In this document: piece by piece, positions 25,589-37,363 of the stretch | Layout of the letters: each line of letters starts with the position of its first letter | Numbering within the stretch: position 1 is the stretch's first letter | Origin: Oryza sativa Japonica Group | Lineage: Eukaryota > Streptophyta > Magnoliopsida > Poales > Poaceae | Length of the DNA stretch: 64,000 nt | Direction of reading: 5' to 3' | NCBI RefSeq assembly: GCF_034140825.1 | Contig: NC_089035.1 | Span: forward strand, 3,617,001 to 3,681,000 | Position numbers and translations under genes: made by a program | Notes under the pieces: generated by a model | Told to the model about the DNA's origin: nothing | Database searches by the model: none | What the model saw: the letters and a program-made list of their open reading frames with translations, nothing else

Positions 25589-28500
25589 CTAGGGGCAACG
25601 GACGTTGCGCCCGGGGCCGCCGTAGTAGAAGTAGTTGCCCCAGGCGCGGTTGTAGCCGCCCTGGATGTCGTAGCAGGAGGGGTGGTCGGCGACGAGGCGG
25701 AGGGCGGCGGCGGGGAGGAGGTTGTTGTCCCAGTCGACGACCTGGAGGTTGCGGAAGTAGGCGGCGCGGTTGAATCCCTCGCGGGGGAAGTGGCCGCTCC
25801 CCATCTGCGTCGGGGTGTGCGACCCCGACGGCCGCGTGTTCACCACCTCGCCGCCGAACTGCACCATGTTGGCGTGGCCGCCCAGGTGGGTGAAGAGGGA
25901 CGACGGCCAGTACCCCACCAGTGGGCCCGACCCCAGCTGCAGCCACCAGTGCCCCCGACGTGGGTCCTACACACCGGCCAAATTCGTTGAAATTTAATTA
26001 GTATAAATCTTTTCATCCAAAGTTTCAGATTTTTTTTCTGTTAATTTTCTGAATTTCAGTTCAGTCATCTCTCCTAAAATTTGTTGTCTGCTTGTTGGCT
26101 TATCAGTTCGTAGCTAAACTTTGAATTTTGAAAACTTAATTTCAGAGTTCATTCTAAGGTTTGTACGTCGATCGTACTCTATTTTTTCCAGCCTTGGGTT
26201 TTTTTTTATCACGATTATACGAATATGAAAGTTTTACTCATAAATTATTTAAACTCAAACTGGTCAGATCATGAATTTCATATGAAATAGTTCATTCAGT
26301 TCACTTTGCAGTTCAAGCTAGTACGTATATGAGTATTACCTTCCAGATGAGAAGGCTGATGTCGAACTGGCGGCCATTGTAAACGGAGGTGGGGGAGATG
26401 GCGGCGCCAATGGCGATGCGGTTGTTGGTCTGCACGAAGCCGGAGCAGTGGAGGTTGTAGCACCCGGTCGCCTGGTACGCGTCAGTCTGCATGCCATCGC
26501 AACAGTTTAGACATCTCATCGTGCCAATATTGCATTGCAACACATGCATCTTTCTTCTCTTCCCGTTTCTTTATACTTTTTACTCACTTCAAGAACTAGT
26601 AGGATTCAGTACTTGGGAACTTGTTGCATTCAATGTGAGCACTGACATTGCTATTAGTTCTATCCACTACACTTGCTGCTACCTGTTGTAGTATTAAGTA
26701 CTGTTGTTTCTTGCAGGTTTTCAATGGCAAAATGTCAAAATCCAGATACCGGTAAGAAAAACTGAGTGTAAACTGAACATGTATTTTTTTCCAGCTGATG
26801 AATTATTCGTTGTTCTATGTTTATCCTAGGTCAAAAATTCTAATCTTTGATGATTTCTGTAAACTCACATCTTAAGATTTATTTTTTTAGATTTACCATG
26901 AGAAATACTTTTATAATATATAATTCATACATTATTAATGGATTTCTAAAAATTAATGGTTAAAGATAGACATGCTTATCTTATGACAAATCTAGAACAG
27001 CAAGTAAATTAAAATGGAGGGAGCAGTGGGATTGGTGCAGAAGAGAGGACTTACTGTCCAGTATGTGAAGAACCTTGGGTTGTTATCTCCATACAGTTCA
27101 GGGCTCACCTGAATAAAGAACAAAGAGTTCAGAAAGTTAAGCAGTGTCTCTCCACTCCAGCCAGCAGATCGATCAGCTTTGACTGCTCAACCACCATTTT
27201 TATTAAGTAATCAAGTCAATGGGGGCGCACATTTCTAATCAGAATCATACTGTCAGCAAGCATGCATCGTGCTTCGATCGAATCTATTTAATGTGCCTCA
27301 TCAGTTTCATGATTTCATCTCTTTTAATATTACCAAGTCAGTATGCAACCACATGCCAAGAAGAATCGAAGGATCCAAATCCCCTATTAGTTGAACTACC
27401 ACAAGCACGGTTAATTCAGGACTTAAAAAAAATCTGAAATGTGAACAATCTGAAGAAGATATCAGCGTCATTTTGATCGACGATTTCTCACCCAGTTTGG
27501 AACACCGAGAGATTCAGATTTTGTTAAGCTGTAGAGCCTAGACAAAAAAAACTTTTGTTTACTGTTTGCTGATCATTTGATCAGGCTGGAAAGGAATCAA
27601 AACAAAGTCCTGAAAAAGCTCTGACCAGCTGCTGCTTGATCGCTCGCCATGCAGTTCGCCACATTTACTCGTGTCACCAACCAGGCTGCAGCCTGAAGAA
27701 GGCCTCTGCAAAGTCTGGCTTCCATTAACTGGCTAGCTCGATCCATGGCCTTTTCTCCTACTAGCTGATGCATGTATATGTGAAAGCTAGCTAGCTGCAG
27801 CTGGACTACGTGTCCTAGTAGTAGCTACTATCAACTCATCACTCTCTGAATTCGATCGAGAGAAAAAAGGGGACACTCCGGCCAGTCCACTGAATGCTAC
27901 TTCACCAGCTAAGCCAAAACTCCTTAAATAGTTCCACGCCAAAATTAGAAGTTTGAAGAAAAAAATTTGGGTCGAATTTAGGCCCTGTTTAGTTCACACC
28001 AAACTTCCCCCCAACTCCTAACTTTCCATCACATCATATCACATCCAAAACTTTCCTACACACATAAACTCTCAACTTTTTTTCCAAACTACCAACTTTT
28101 CCCAAACTTCTCCCCAATTTCAAGAACTAAACATAGCCTTAGTTTCAAACTTTTTCTTCAAATTTCCAACTTTTCTATCACATCAAAACTTTCCTACACA
28201 CAAACTTCCATCTTTTCCGTCACATCGTTCCAATTTCAACCAAACTTCCAATTTTGACGTGAACTAAACACACCCTTGATGTGATGGAAAAGTTGAAAGT
28301 TTGTGTGTGGCCTTGTTTAGTTCCCAACTTTTTTCTTCAAACTTTCAATATTTCCGTCACATCAAACTCCCCCCCACACACACACATAAACTTCCAATTT
28401 TTCCGTTACATCAAACTTTTTTCAACAAAACTTCCAAATTTAGCATGGAATTAAACACAACGAAAGTTTGATGTGAGTTTGATGTGACAGAAAAGTTGGA

Positions 28501-30799
28501 AGTTTAAAGAAAAAAGTTGAGAACTAAGGCCTGGTTTAGTTCCAAACTTTTTCTTCAAACTTCCAACTTTTCTATCACATCAAAACTTTCCTACACATAC
28601 AAACTTCCAACTTTTCCGTCACATCGTTCCAATTTCAACCAAATTTTCAATTTTGGCGTGAACCAAACACACCCTAAACAAGGCCCAAGTCAAACAACTC
28701 CAGGGTCAGATTGTACTAGCAATAGTATAATGCAGCATTCTTTAGACTTAACATTGTAGACTTAACAGGTTGATGTGATGGAAAAAAGTTGGAAGTTTGG
28801 ATTCAAAGTTTGGATCTAAACACAGCCCTAGTATTCTTCAGAGGCTGTATTTAGATCCAAACTTTGGATCCAAACTTCCAACTTTTTTCATCATATCAAC
28901 CTGCCATACACACAACTTTTCAGTCACATCATACCAATTTCAACCTAAACTTCTAACTTTGGAAGAAACTAAACACAGTCACATCGTACCAATTTCAACC
29001 TAAACTTCCAATTTTGGAAGAAACTAAACACAGCCAGAGTTAACATTGTACCAGTATTCTTCAGAGTTAACATTCTATCAGTATTCTTCAGAGTTAGCAA
29101 GAAATGTTCAGAGTTCTTGCATGCATGCAACATGCATGAGTGTACATATGATTATATTGATATAGGGCAGATTAATGCATGAGAGATTAGATTAGATTAG
29201 ACTAGATTACCTGCCATCCGGCTTCGATGGTGTTGAGGTCATTGCCGAAGGAGCCGGAGATGACCCAGATCTGAGAGAGGCTGAACTCCGCCGCCGTCGC
29301 CACCCTCGCCGACCACACGTTCAGGCTCGCCTTCGCCCCGTAGAACTGATCCCCCGTCACGTACCCCACCGCATGCTGCATCATCATTTTCATCAGCTCA
29401 TCAACAATCTCAGCTAATTAATTACACTCTTAATTAAAGTTCGTTGCCAACTCGCCATCGCCATTGTCGCCATTGTTGCCGCACCAGCAGCTGTGCAGCA
29501 CAACGTATACTGTACTACTCGATCATTTCATCATGCAGTAACTTATTCAAACAAGTACTAGCAAATTAAACCATGCAATTACTCTACATAATGGTGCATT
29601 ACTAGTACTAGCAGTACTAATTATAGTAGTAACCACCACTGGTAGTAACTGCTAAACTTGAGAGGAAGCCGGTTTCTTTGTTGTAGTAGGAGCAGTGGTT
29701 TGAACTTTGAACTCCAAGTTTTGAACTGTACCAGCAATGGCGCTAATTGCACTGTTTCCCTAACTAATCTTTCGGATTAGTGATCTGGTATTAATGATAG
29801 TAGCACAGTACAGCAGCATTAACTAGCCGTGTGTGCATGCATCGATCTGCTTCCTCTCTGAATTTTCTTCAGTTTTTTCCTACTCGTGTGGTTTATATGA
29901 GTTTTCTTTTCCTGACGCGTTTTGCAATACCAATAATGATGAATTGATGATGCAGAATGATATACATGGAGGGCGAGCTTGCCGACGGCGAGCTCGCCGG
30001 TGACCGGCGAGTTGGTTGACTGACTGACCTCGTGGCCGTCGCTGGTGGAGTCGCGGCGGACGACGCCGGCGGCGCGTGGCTGCTTCATCCCGAACCGGAC
30101 GGCGGAGCTAGACCTGAGCACGTCGCGCCTCCTCGTCCGCCGCACCGGGACCGTCTTCTCCGGGCACGACTCGCCGCCGTCCGTCCACGCCTGCGGGAAC
30201 ACGGCCTCCTCCTCCGCCTCCGCCGCCGCGGCGCCGCCGACCTTGGGCCTCTCCTCCGGCTCAGCCTGCACACACACGCGCACAAACACGATCAAGAACC
30301 AGGCGCCGACGGAGACAGAGACAGAAACGATCACTGCAAAATCAAAACCAAAAGGAAAAATCAAGAACAACGGATTGATCGGTCACCTCGGGCTTCTGTC
30401 CTCGCAGCTTCGGGTGCTCGAACGCCGGCTGCAGGTGCGCCGGCACGCAGTCGATGACATCGCCGTCGGGGCTCTGCATGCACACAAACACCACAGCACC
30501 ATCAGCTCAGCTACTCCTAGCAAGCTAGCTAGTGAGAGAAGCAAAGAAGAAGAAGAAGAAGAAGAAGAAGAAGAAGAAATTGCCTGGATCGTCTTGACAG
30601 AAGCCTTCTTCAACCTGGCAACCTGCGCCATGATCTTCCTGTACCTGCGCAGCTCATCCTTGCCATGGAACGGCACCGTCGTCGTCGTGCCATTGCCCCT
30701 GTGCTTCGCGGATGCCAAGCAAGAAGAAGAAGCCAGCAGCAGCAACGCAACGACAATGGTTTGTCGCAACCGATTGCTGCTGCATCCCGAAGAAGCCAT
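25589..30799 (-). CDS. Neprosin-domain (DUF239) secreted protein, putative glutamic endopeptidase
   Basis: Seven exons in phase 0 (30584-30799, 30387-30473, 30029-30265, 29211-29375, 27055-27108, 26340-26486, 25589-25966) give about 427 residues. A signal peptide (about 1-30, with a VVALLLLASSSCLASA core) is followed by the N-terminal activation-like domain (SPDGDVIDCVPAHLQPAFEH) and the neprosin domain. Glu231 in NTIEAGWQ and Glu342 in FGGEV match, in context and spacing (111 apart), the two catalytic glutamates reported for pitcher-plant neprosin (109 apart). Conserved YWTTDAYQATGCYNLHC and the C-terminal cysteines are present. Secretion and prolyl-endopeptidase activity are inferred from the family. 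The first intron seems to be GC-AG (CAG|GCAA donor) and starts beside a GAA repeat. Intron 4 (27109-29210) is swollen by MITEs. The start is the first ATG and leads directly into the signal peptide. Confidence 0.9.
27981..28690. repeat. Cluster of related MITE copies inside the neprosin intron
   Basis: At least four copies or parts of one family (about 27981-28141, 28142-28275, 28276-28530, 28531-28688) lie end to end in mixed orientation. All share caaacttccaacttttc, atcacatcaaaactttcc and actaaacaca/ggccttgtttagttcc ends. Boundaries between copies are approximate, because one is probably inserted in another. Confidence 0.75.
28745..29036. repeat. Further MITE copies, partly inverted and duplicated
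   Basis: A short right-pointing piece (28765-28829, gttggaagtttggattcaa) is followed by a left-pointing copy (28850-28980). Its tail, cacatcataccaatttcaac to actaaacaca, is then repeated once (28925-28980 and 28980-29033). Two copies of gttaacattgtaccagtattcttcagag-like spacer follow to about 29090. Confidence 0.6.
30546..30579. repeat. GAA trinucleotide microsatellite
   Basis: About eleven GAA units lie immediately downstream (in the minus-strand sense) of the GC donor of neprosin intron 1. On the transcript the run reads as UUC repeats at the very start of the intron. Confidence 0.9.
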
Positions 30800-32065
30800 C
30801 GTCAACGACGTGGACCTATCTCTCTCGTATCTTTCTTGGATTTCTCTGAACTTTGTAGGCTTGGAGTTGGAGGAGGAAGAGGAGATCAGCTCAGTTTGGA
30901 TGCTTGCGGGTTGGAGTTGGAGTGGGTTGTCCTCTTCCTCCCTTGAACTCCTTGACTTGAGGCTATAAATATAGTGGAGATAGCAATGCAAAGCTCTCTG
31001 CCTCCACATGGTCAAGGACAAAGTAGTTCGATTTAGACTAGACTCTCAACCACACCAAAATAAATACAGCAATACCGTGTATATATTTACGGACATGTTC
31101 GACCTATACTAAACCATACCGGCATAAATATGGCAGCACAGTGTATATACGAACATGTCCGATACCATACCGGCATAAATATAGTGATCACAGTGTGTAC
31201 AAGGGTTGTTGATTTGTTACCTTACAAAATACTGTTATTATTGTATAAATATTTTGCGATGATAAAGGTTTGATTCGGTTATACAGTGTTACTGAAATTC
31301 ACACATAGTAGAAACTTTAGGCCATGTACATCTATTCTAGAGGCCGGGTTTTTAATATATTATTTATAAAAAAGATTGATATAGTAGAAACTTTACCGAA
31401 ATGTGGTGATAATTTAGTAAGGCGTCCGAAATTTCTCCCCATTTTGGTTTGCCTGGCTGACAGACGAAAATGCTGGATTGAATCGACGAATTCCAGCTCG
31501 GAATTCGGCAGTTGAGCTCACTTTGCTGCAGCTGCTGTTGCTGCCGAGGCAGCACGGTAGAATGAGGACCATCACCAGTTCACGCCATGCCTTTTGCAAA
31601 ACACATCATCAGCTATCTCAGTTTTTATATATATCATCAGCTCCTGTCTCCCTCCCCACATTCCCTTCTCCCCATGAACCAAAGAAAAAGGTAGCCATGC
31701 CATCACCAGCAGCTGGACTGCAACACCAACATGCATCAGCATGCAGCTCAGCTGGTGTTAGTGGGGCTCTCAGTTAACTTTGCTTTGCTTTGCTCCATCA
31801 TCCCAGTGCACTAGAGAAATAAATAAACAAAGCAACCAACCTCATGAGAGAGAGAATGAGAAAGAGAGGGAATCATAGTGTGGGTCTCTGTGTACCTGAG
31901 GTGAGTGTGCATTGCACCGAGGAGAGAAGATCGATCATGAGGAGACTAGTAGCATTTCTTGATTCTTTTGCTTTGCAAAGCTTTGCTTTTCTTCAGGCAA
32001 AGACAGGCAGAGAGAGGGTGCTCACCATGTGCCAGGGAGAGATAGAGGGGGGGCTAAGCAATTCA
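30800..32065. other. 5' flank of the neprosin gene
   Basis: On the minus strand a TATA-like tatatttata stands about 165 bp upstream of the start codon (30963-30972), a possible core promoter. Between about 31080 and 31190 a degenerate repeat (cataccggcataaatat twice, plus relatives) occurs. Short frames farther out (31478-32077) show no domain. Confidence 0.4.
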
Positions 32066-32417
32066 GGGCCCCTTTGAATCGTAGGATTGAAAGAACAGAG
32101 GAATAGGAAAAATATAGGATTCTGATAAGAATGCAAGTATAAAACAGAGGATTGCAAAACACAGGAAAAACACAGGAATGGCCGTTTGATTGGACCACAG
32201 GAAAAACGCAGGATTCAGATGAAAGAGATAGACTCAAGGGAAGTTTTCCAAGAAGTTGGAGTGGATGTTAAATTTCCTACGTTTTTCCTCTAGAATCGTA
32301 GGAAAAGGAAAGTTTCCTACGTTTTTCCTTTTCTCATTCCTACAAATCAGGTATGAATATTGTAGGATTTCAATTCCTTTGTTTTTCCTCCATTTATCCT
32401 CCAATTCAAATGGGGCC
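32066..32417. repeat. Tourist-like MITE, 352 bp
   Basis: The ends gggcccctttgaatc and ttcaaatggggcc are imperfect inverted repeats, flanked by TCA on both sides (32063-32065 and 32418-32420), a three-base duplication of the PIF/Harbinger kind. The interior repeats aggaaaaa and tttttccta words. Confidence 0.65.
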
Positions 32418-32420
32418 TCA

Positions 32421-35400
32421 GCATGCACTTGAGCAGTGGTGGTGGTGTTCAGCTGGTACAATCATGAGCTTCACCCTCATTGACATGAGGGAAAAATGGC
32501 TTCCTTGTAGCCTTCTCCTTGGAGCAACTCCTCTCACCAACTGTTTCAGCTTAGCACACTGTAGAACATCAGTACATTTCCTATCTGCATCTTTGGGCCT
32601 CCCCTTTTTCTTCTAGGAATTCTTCTTTGGCAGATGTGGGGGAAGCTCTGAGATCACATATGAACACAGATTTCACCTTTGCCCTTTGTTGCTGCTCATG
32701 CTTTGCTTTACCTGATCAGATTAAAGAGACTGATTCCTTTCTTTTCAGTTAAATGACTCAGACTAATTGTCATTACACAAGAGGAAAGAGTAATTCATGT
32801 GGACAAGTGACATCCATTTGGACTGTGTTTACCATTGATTTGGAAAATAATTAGTTACTGAACATCTAACTAGAGCCCATTTGCAGTTTACTGAGTTGGC
32901 ATGCACTGCACTGCTGGCCACCAGAAGCTAGTGAGGCTCCCATTGCTTGCACATGCTGGGCAAAGAACTCTTTGGGGCATCCCTAGTCTCTCTTTTGCTC
33001 CCTTTTCTTAAGAAAAAGAAAACCATGTCATTATGTCATGGAATTGCAATGCAACCTCCAGAACACAAATTAATTCATATCTTCCTTGGTTGTTGGTTGA
33101 CTCTCCTGTTCCAGTACCACAATGATCATTACTACATGTCCCATAACAAAATAGTAAGTGGTAGTAGTACCATCAGTACCATGGGCAACATATTATGGGG
33201 CTGAATGGATTTCACTGCAAGAGAAAGACAGGTATGAATGAAGTAGGTCCATGCATGCATCGGAGAGTAGAGCACCTTAAATAGTCAAGTATGCCTTAAT
33301 TTCTTGAGTACTACTCTCTCTCCCCACACTCTGTTTGCCACCAAGCATCTTAATCCTTTGGCATCTCTCTTGCACCTAACAAGGCTACACAACCACTGCT
33401 CAGGCAGTCAGGCTGCAATGCATTGTTCATCAAAAGGGTTAGGTCCACATGAGTGATGAGGCCACTGTCTGTTGCTGCCTTTTGCACACAGAGAGAGTTG
33501 TGGGGGAAAGAGTAAAATAGTACCCCCTCTGTCTCGAAATATAAACATTTCTGTGAGTTTTAGCAGAAATGAATACTAAGGTGATAAACAGTTGTGATCG
33601 GATGAGATGAGGAAGTACGTGAAGAAATTAAATAAGAGATGATTGTGGTTGGTTGAGACAAGGAAGTAGTTAGATAAAATTGCTAAGTTGCTTTCTTTTG
33701 AGACAAATTTTGACCGCTGAAAGTTGCTATATTTTGAGACGGAAGGAGCATCTCAGTGGGAGGAGCAAATGCTGTTGCTGTTGGCAGTGTGGGAGCTGTG
33801 TTGAGTGTGCACCAGTGGATTGATTCTGCACAAGATAAAAATCAGGGAAATCAATGGCTTAGATGTTAGTGCACACCTAGCCTCTATTTGCCATTCTATT
33901 CCTTTGTTCTTTAGAATAGGAAGTTTACACTTCTTTTCATGGTCACAATGGCTGGCTGGCTGGCTGGCTGGCTGGCAACTATTCCTTCATGGCATGCTCC
34001 CCTCCTTTTCTCTGAGGTAGGATGGCATGCTTGTTCCCTTGCCTAACATCTTTCATGCAGAGCACTAACTAGGATTTAACCTGGCCAGACTGTGTGCTTG
34101 CTGACCACTGAAATGCTTATATCATTTTGTTCATCTTTATAGCTTCAGCTTTTCCATTGTGTACCACTGAATTATTCATTGTGTACTAGGAATGCCCATA
34201 ATTACAATTAATACTGTTGGTTAACAAGAGGCTTTGGTATGACCAGAAGGTGTTTGTGCGGATACATAGGCGCATAGCACGGCTTGTCGTAGTACCGTGC
34301 GAAGTAGTAGTAATTAACCAGCACATGCAGTCACATACTCAAATCATGATGGGAACTGGAGATATAATAACTCTGGTAAACTGCTGATCTGAATCTAGGT
34401 TACTACATAATTGCTTAAAAGAACGAGAAAAAAAGTGCACGCTCACCTCGGCGACTTCCATCTCAGCGAATTGCCGGTCATTGTTATGACAGTAGTACAG
34501 TTTGAATTCCTTTTTGAACGAAGGCAGTACAGTTTGAATTCAAACAACGGAAGTTAAGGTAAGATCAATGGTCAGAAGATGAGATTAATGTTGGTGATCC
34601 GATGGTCAGAAGAAGAGATTAATGTGGCAACCGATTCAGTAGCAGCAACAGTGTGCCGCATTTGCTTCGACAGCCTGCACAATATTTGATGGAATTGAAT
34701 GCAGATATCTAATCAGTTCAATAGCTAGAGATCTCCCTCGTCTGAATGCCATCAGCAATCTCATGATCAAGGACCAGTGCTCCAGGCTTTCTTGAAGGCG
34801 GACAGTTGTAACAGTTCAGTGAACAAGTGCAGTGCTAGCTGCTTGCAAGGATTCAGGCTTCAGTGTGGAGGCTCTCGAGATGAACAGCAAAGAACACTCA
34901 CCCTCATAAATCCTCTCATAATAGTGTCCTAACAATCGCCACTTGGTGCAGATGAAGTAGAGTAGTTGAGAAGAAACGTAGCACCTCGATCTGATTGGCA
35001 TGGACCATGAACACAACTGGAGCAATGAGCAGTCACCAGTGTTGCCAATGGACAGTGGCACAGTGTTCTTGAGCCTGTCGGTGGCAGCCTGTTTGTTTCT
35101 TGCCTCTGAATTCAGAAGTGAAGATCACACCGTGATTCCTTCAGAAGATTGCCGTGTATAATTCTGTTTTCGTTTTCACCATGGAAGATCACTGTAATTC
35201 CTTTCCATTTTCACCATCGTACAATCCACACGACAGCAAGGACGGTGATGCCAACGACAGCACAAACCGGAGAAGGACCTGAAAGTCTGAAAACTATCAC
35301 TGTCAGTTTGAACAATCCATAACCGTTTCTGTTCATCCTTTTTTCCTCTTCTTTTCCTCGCAGTGGCACCACAACATTACAATTCTTGCACTGCAGCCAA

Positions 35401-36394
35401 CCGTGCGAGGAAAATGCGACACCCAAAAACAACATACCAGGCACGTAGCAAACAGGCCAAGCTGCTTCAGAATTACCCAGACAGCTAGGAGCAGCCAGGC
35501 AATCAGTCATGCTGCAGTAGCATCACACTGTGCCAGGAGGATTTCACCAAAGAATGCAATGATCCTACGTGGCACACTCAATGGCTTCGGTGGCAGACAC
35601 GCTGGCGCCAGTCCACGCGCCATGTCAGCAAGGAGCCTGATGACAATGGCGCGTTGTCAATTACAAGGAGAGTCGAGGCGGACATCCTCTCGATAGATTA
35701 GAATCCTCTACGGACTGTATCGAGGGATGATTGATCGCGACCGTGTGCACACACACATTAGTACTATAGAAGGTACAGTGTAATGAGGGGACAACATCAT
35801 CAGTGGCGGTGGCAGTCAGATGGGCTCGATCATTGCAGCTGCTCGTCCGGGCCGGAATATCTCGCTGCTGCAAAAGTGACAGATCATAAATCGACGATTT
35901 GCTTTCAGAAAGCTCAGTGCAAACAATGGGGGAAGAAGATCTTGATGTATCGTTGGGCATGGCCTACCTACCCAGATGATCCCACATTTCTGAAACTATG
36001 AACAATTCTGCGTGACAATGACAGAGCTCCTGCAGATCTGAAACCACACTAGAGCAAAAAAACAAAAAAAAAAGTTGAGGTTTCTCACTGTAATCTAACA
36101 GCAGGAGCAGGGAATCGCGGCTTATCAAAGCAAGGAGGAGAGGAGAAGAGATTGAGCCAAGAACCTCTCCAACTGATACAGTGATGATACCTGACACTGT
36201 CAGGAAAGGAAAGCCACGCTTGTCGTCTTCGTCGAGAGGATCACCGTGAGCAAGAGGAGGTCGATCTCCGCCGCGGCGCTCGTCGGAGATCCGGCGGCCA
36301 CGCCGGCGGCGGCGCGAGCGCGACCCTGACGCGCCCAGGCAGCAGCAAACTAGGTCCAACCTAGTGAAGCAGAAGCAACAATCCCTCTCATGGG
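32421..36394. other. Long stretch without a convincing gene
   Basis: Only short frames without domains are present. Local items are the Stowaway-like MITE at 33523-33749 and a ggct tetranucleotide run at 33948-33975. A GC-rich segment at 36191-36359 on the minus strand has a good donor but no ATG in frame. I suspect a non-coding transcript at most. Confidence 0.45.
33523..33749. repeat. Stowaway-like MITE, about 227 bp
   Basis: It begins ccccctctgtctcgaaatat and ends atattttgagacggaaggag, inverted copies of each other with TA on the left side. The interior shares ggttggttga words with the element at 8019-8234. Confidence 0.65.
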
Positions 36395-36500
36395 CCGACC
36401 AAGCCCATATCTACACATGGGCCAGGTAGGCCGAAAGGACCAAAGCAAACCAATGATGGGCTTACAAAGCCCAAATTAGTTATGGGCTATTGAAGGCCAA
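36395..36500. promoter_or_regulatory. Cluster of GGCC/GCCCA-type motifs
   Basis: Within about 105 bp there are gggccga, aagccca, tgggcca, aggccga, tgggctt and aagccca. This resembles site II-rich plant promoters, but the nearest firm gene starts almost 900 bp away at 37364. The target gene is unclear. Confidence 0.25.
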
Positions 36501-36831
36501 AATTTGTTATGGGCTTTTTAAGTCTTAAATTTAAGGGTTATTAGATGGATCCATGTCACTACAAATATGCCATCTTAGATAAATACTATTACTATTCACG
36601 ATATCGGAATTTAGGGAAATTATAACCATGCCACTCTGTCGTGTTTTCCGTCAAAAATATCAGTTAATCTCAATTGCACATGGGAAACAAAGAAGAGGGA
36701 GGATGAAACTGACATGTGGGGTCTCATGTCTAGGGGTCTGACGGAAAACGCGTCGGAGTGGCACGGTTTCAACTTCCCCAAACTCCAGTGACATATATCC
36801 AATATCATGAATAGTAGTGCATCTTAGAGTT

Positions 36832-36969
36832 TAGTTCACATCAAAATTGGAAGTTTGGTTGAAATTGAAACGATGTGACGGAAAAGTTGAAAGTTTGTGT
36901 GTGTAGGAAAGTTTTGATGTGATAGAAAAGTTGGAAGTTTGAAGAAAAAGTTTGGAACTAAACTCGGCC
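36832..36969. repeat. Short MITE of the 'tttagtt...aactaaac' family
   Basis: It runs from tttagttcacatcaaaattg to gtttggaactaaactcggcc and carries the same internal words (gaaacgatgtgac, ttttgatgtgatag) as the copy at 22122-22271 and the cluster at 27981-28690. Confidence 0.65.
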
Positions 36970-36979
36970 TAAAATGATA

Positions 36980-37122
36980 CTCCCTCCGTTTCGCAAAATA
37001 AGACTCATTGCCCACATTCATATATATGTTAATGAATTTAGACATAATATATATCTAGATTCATTAGCATCTATGTGAATATGAGCAATGCTAGAAAATC
37101 TTGCATTATGAAACGGAGAAAG
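36980..37122. repeat. Stowaway-like MITE, 143 bp
   Basis: It starts ctccctccgtttcgcaaaat and ends ttgcattatgaaacggagaa, followed by ag. It is flanked by TA on both sides (36978-36979 and 37123-37124). The middle forms an inverted repeat around ttcatatatatgttaatgaa and its mirror. Confidence 0.75.
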
Positions 37123-37165
37123 TACATATTCGTAGTGTTATGGTTCCAGTTAACCCTAAATTTAA

Positions 37166-37190
37166 TGGGCCAACCGGGGCCCAAATCTTG
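37166..37190 (+). promoter_or_regulatory. TGGGCC/GGGCCC motifs upstream of 37364 gene
   Basis: aatgggcca and ggggccca stand about 190 bp before the start codon, resembling site II promoter elements. The location between a MITE and the gene fits a core promoter region. Confidence 0.35.
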
Positions 37191-37363
37191 AGGAAAACGG
37201 AACGGAGTCGGCAGCGAGGAGCAGCAAGCAAACCAACGGCACTCCTAAAGGCGAGAGCTCTTCTCCGTTTCCTCCGTTTTCTCCGTTCGTCTTCCTCCGC
37301 TTCCGAAGAGACAAGGTGAGAGAGGAGGGTTTAAGCCGAGAGAGAGAGGACGCGAAGGCGACG

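Noticed and set aside
30541-30580. GAA run as a coding acidic tract
   Set aside because: It is intronic on the minus strand, and the plus-strand frame has no other support.
30045-30968. 307-codon plus-strand frame
   Set aside because: It lies across exons and introns of the neprosin gene in antisense and includes the GAA repeat; no domain was seen.
35964-36359. Arg-rich minus-strand frame with a good donor at 36190
   Set aside because: The frame has no ATG at its start (it would begin with TTG), and the following exon would stop after about twelve residues. A non-coding transcript is possible.
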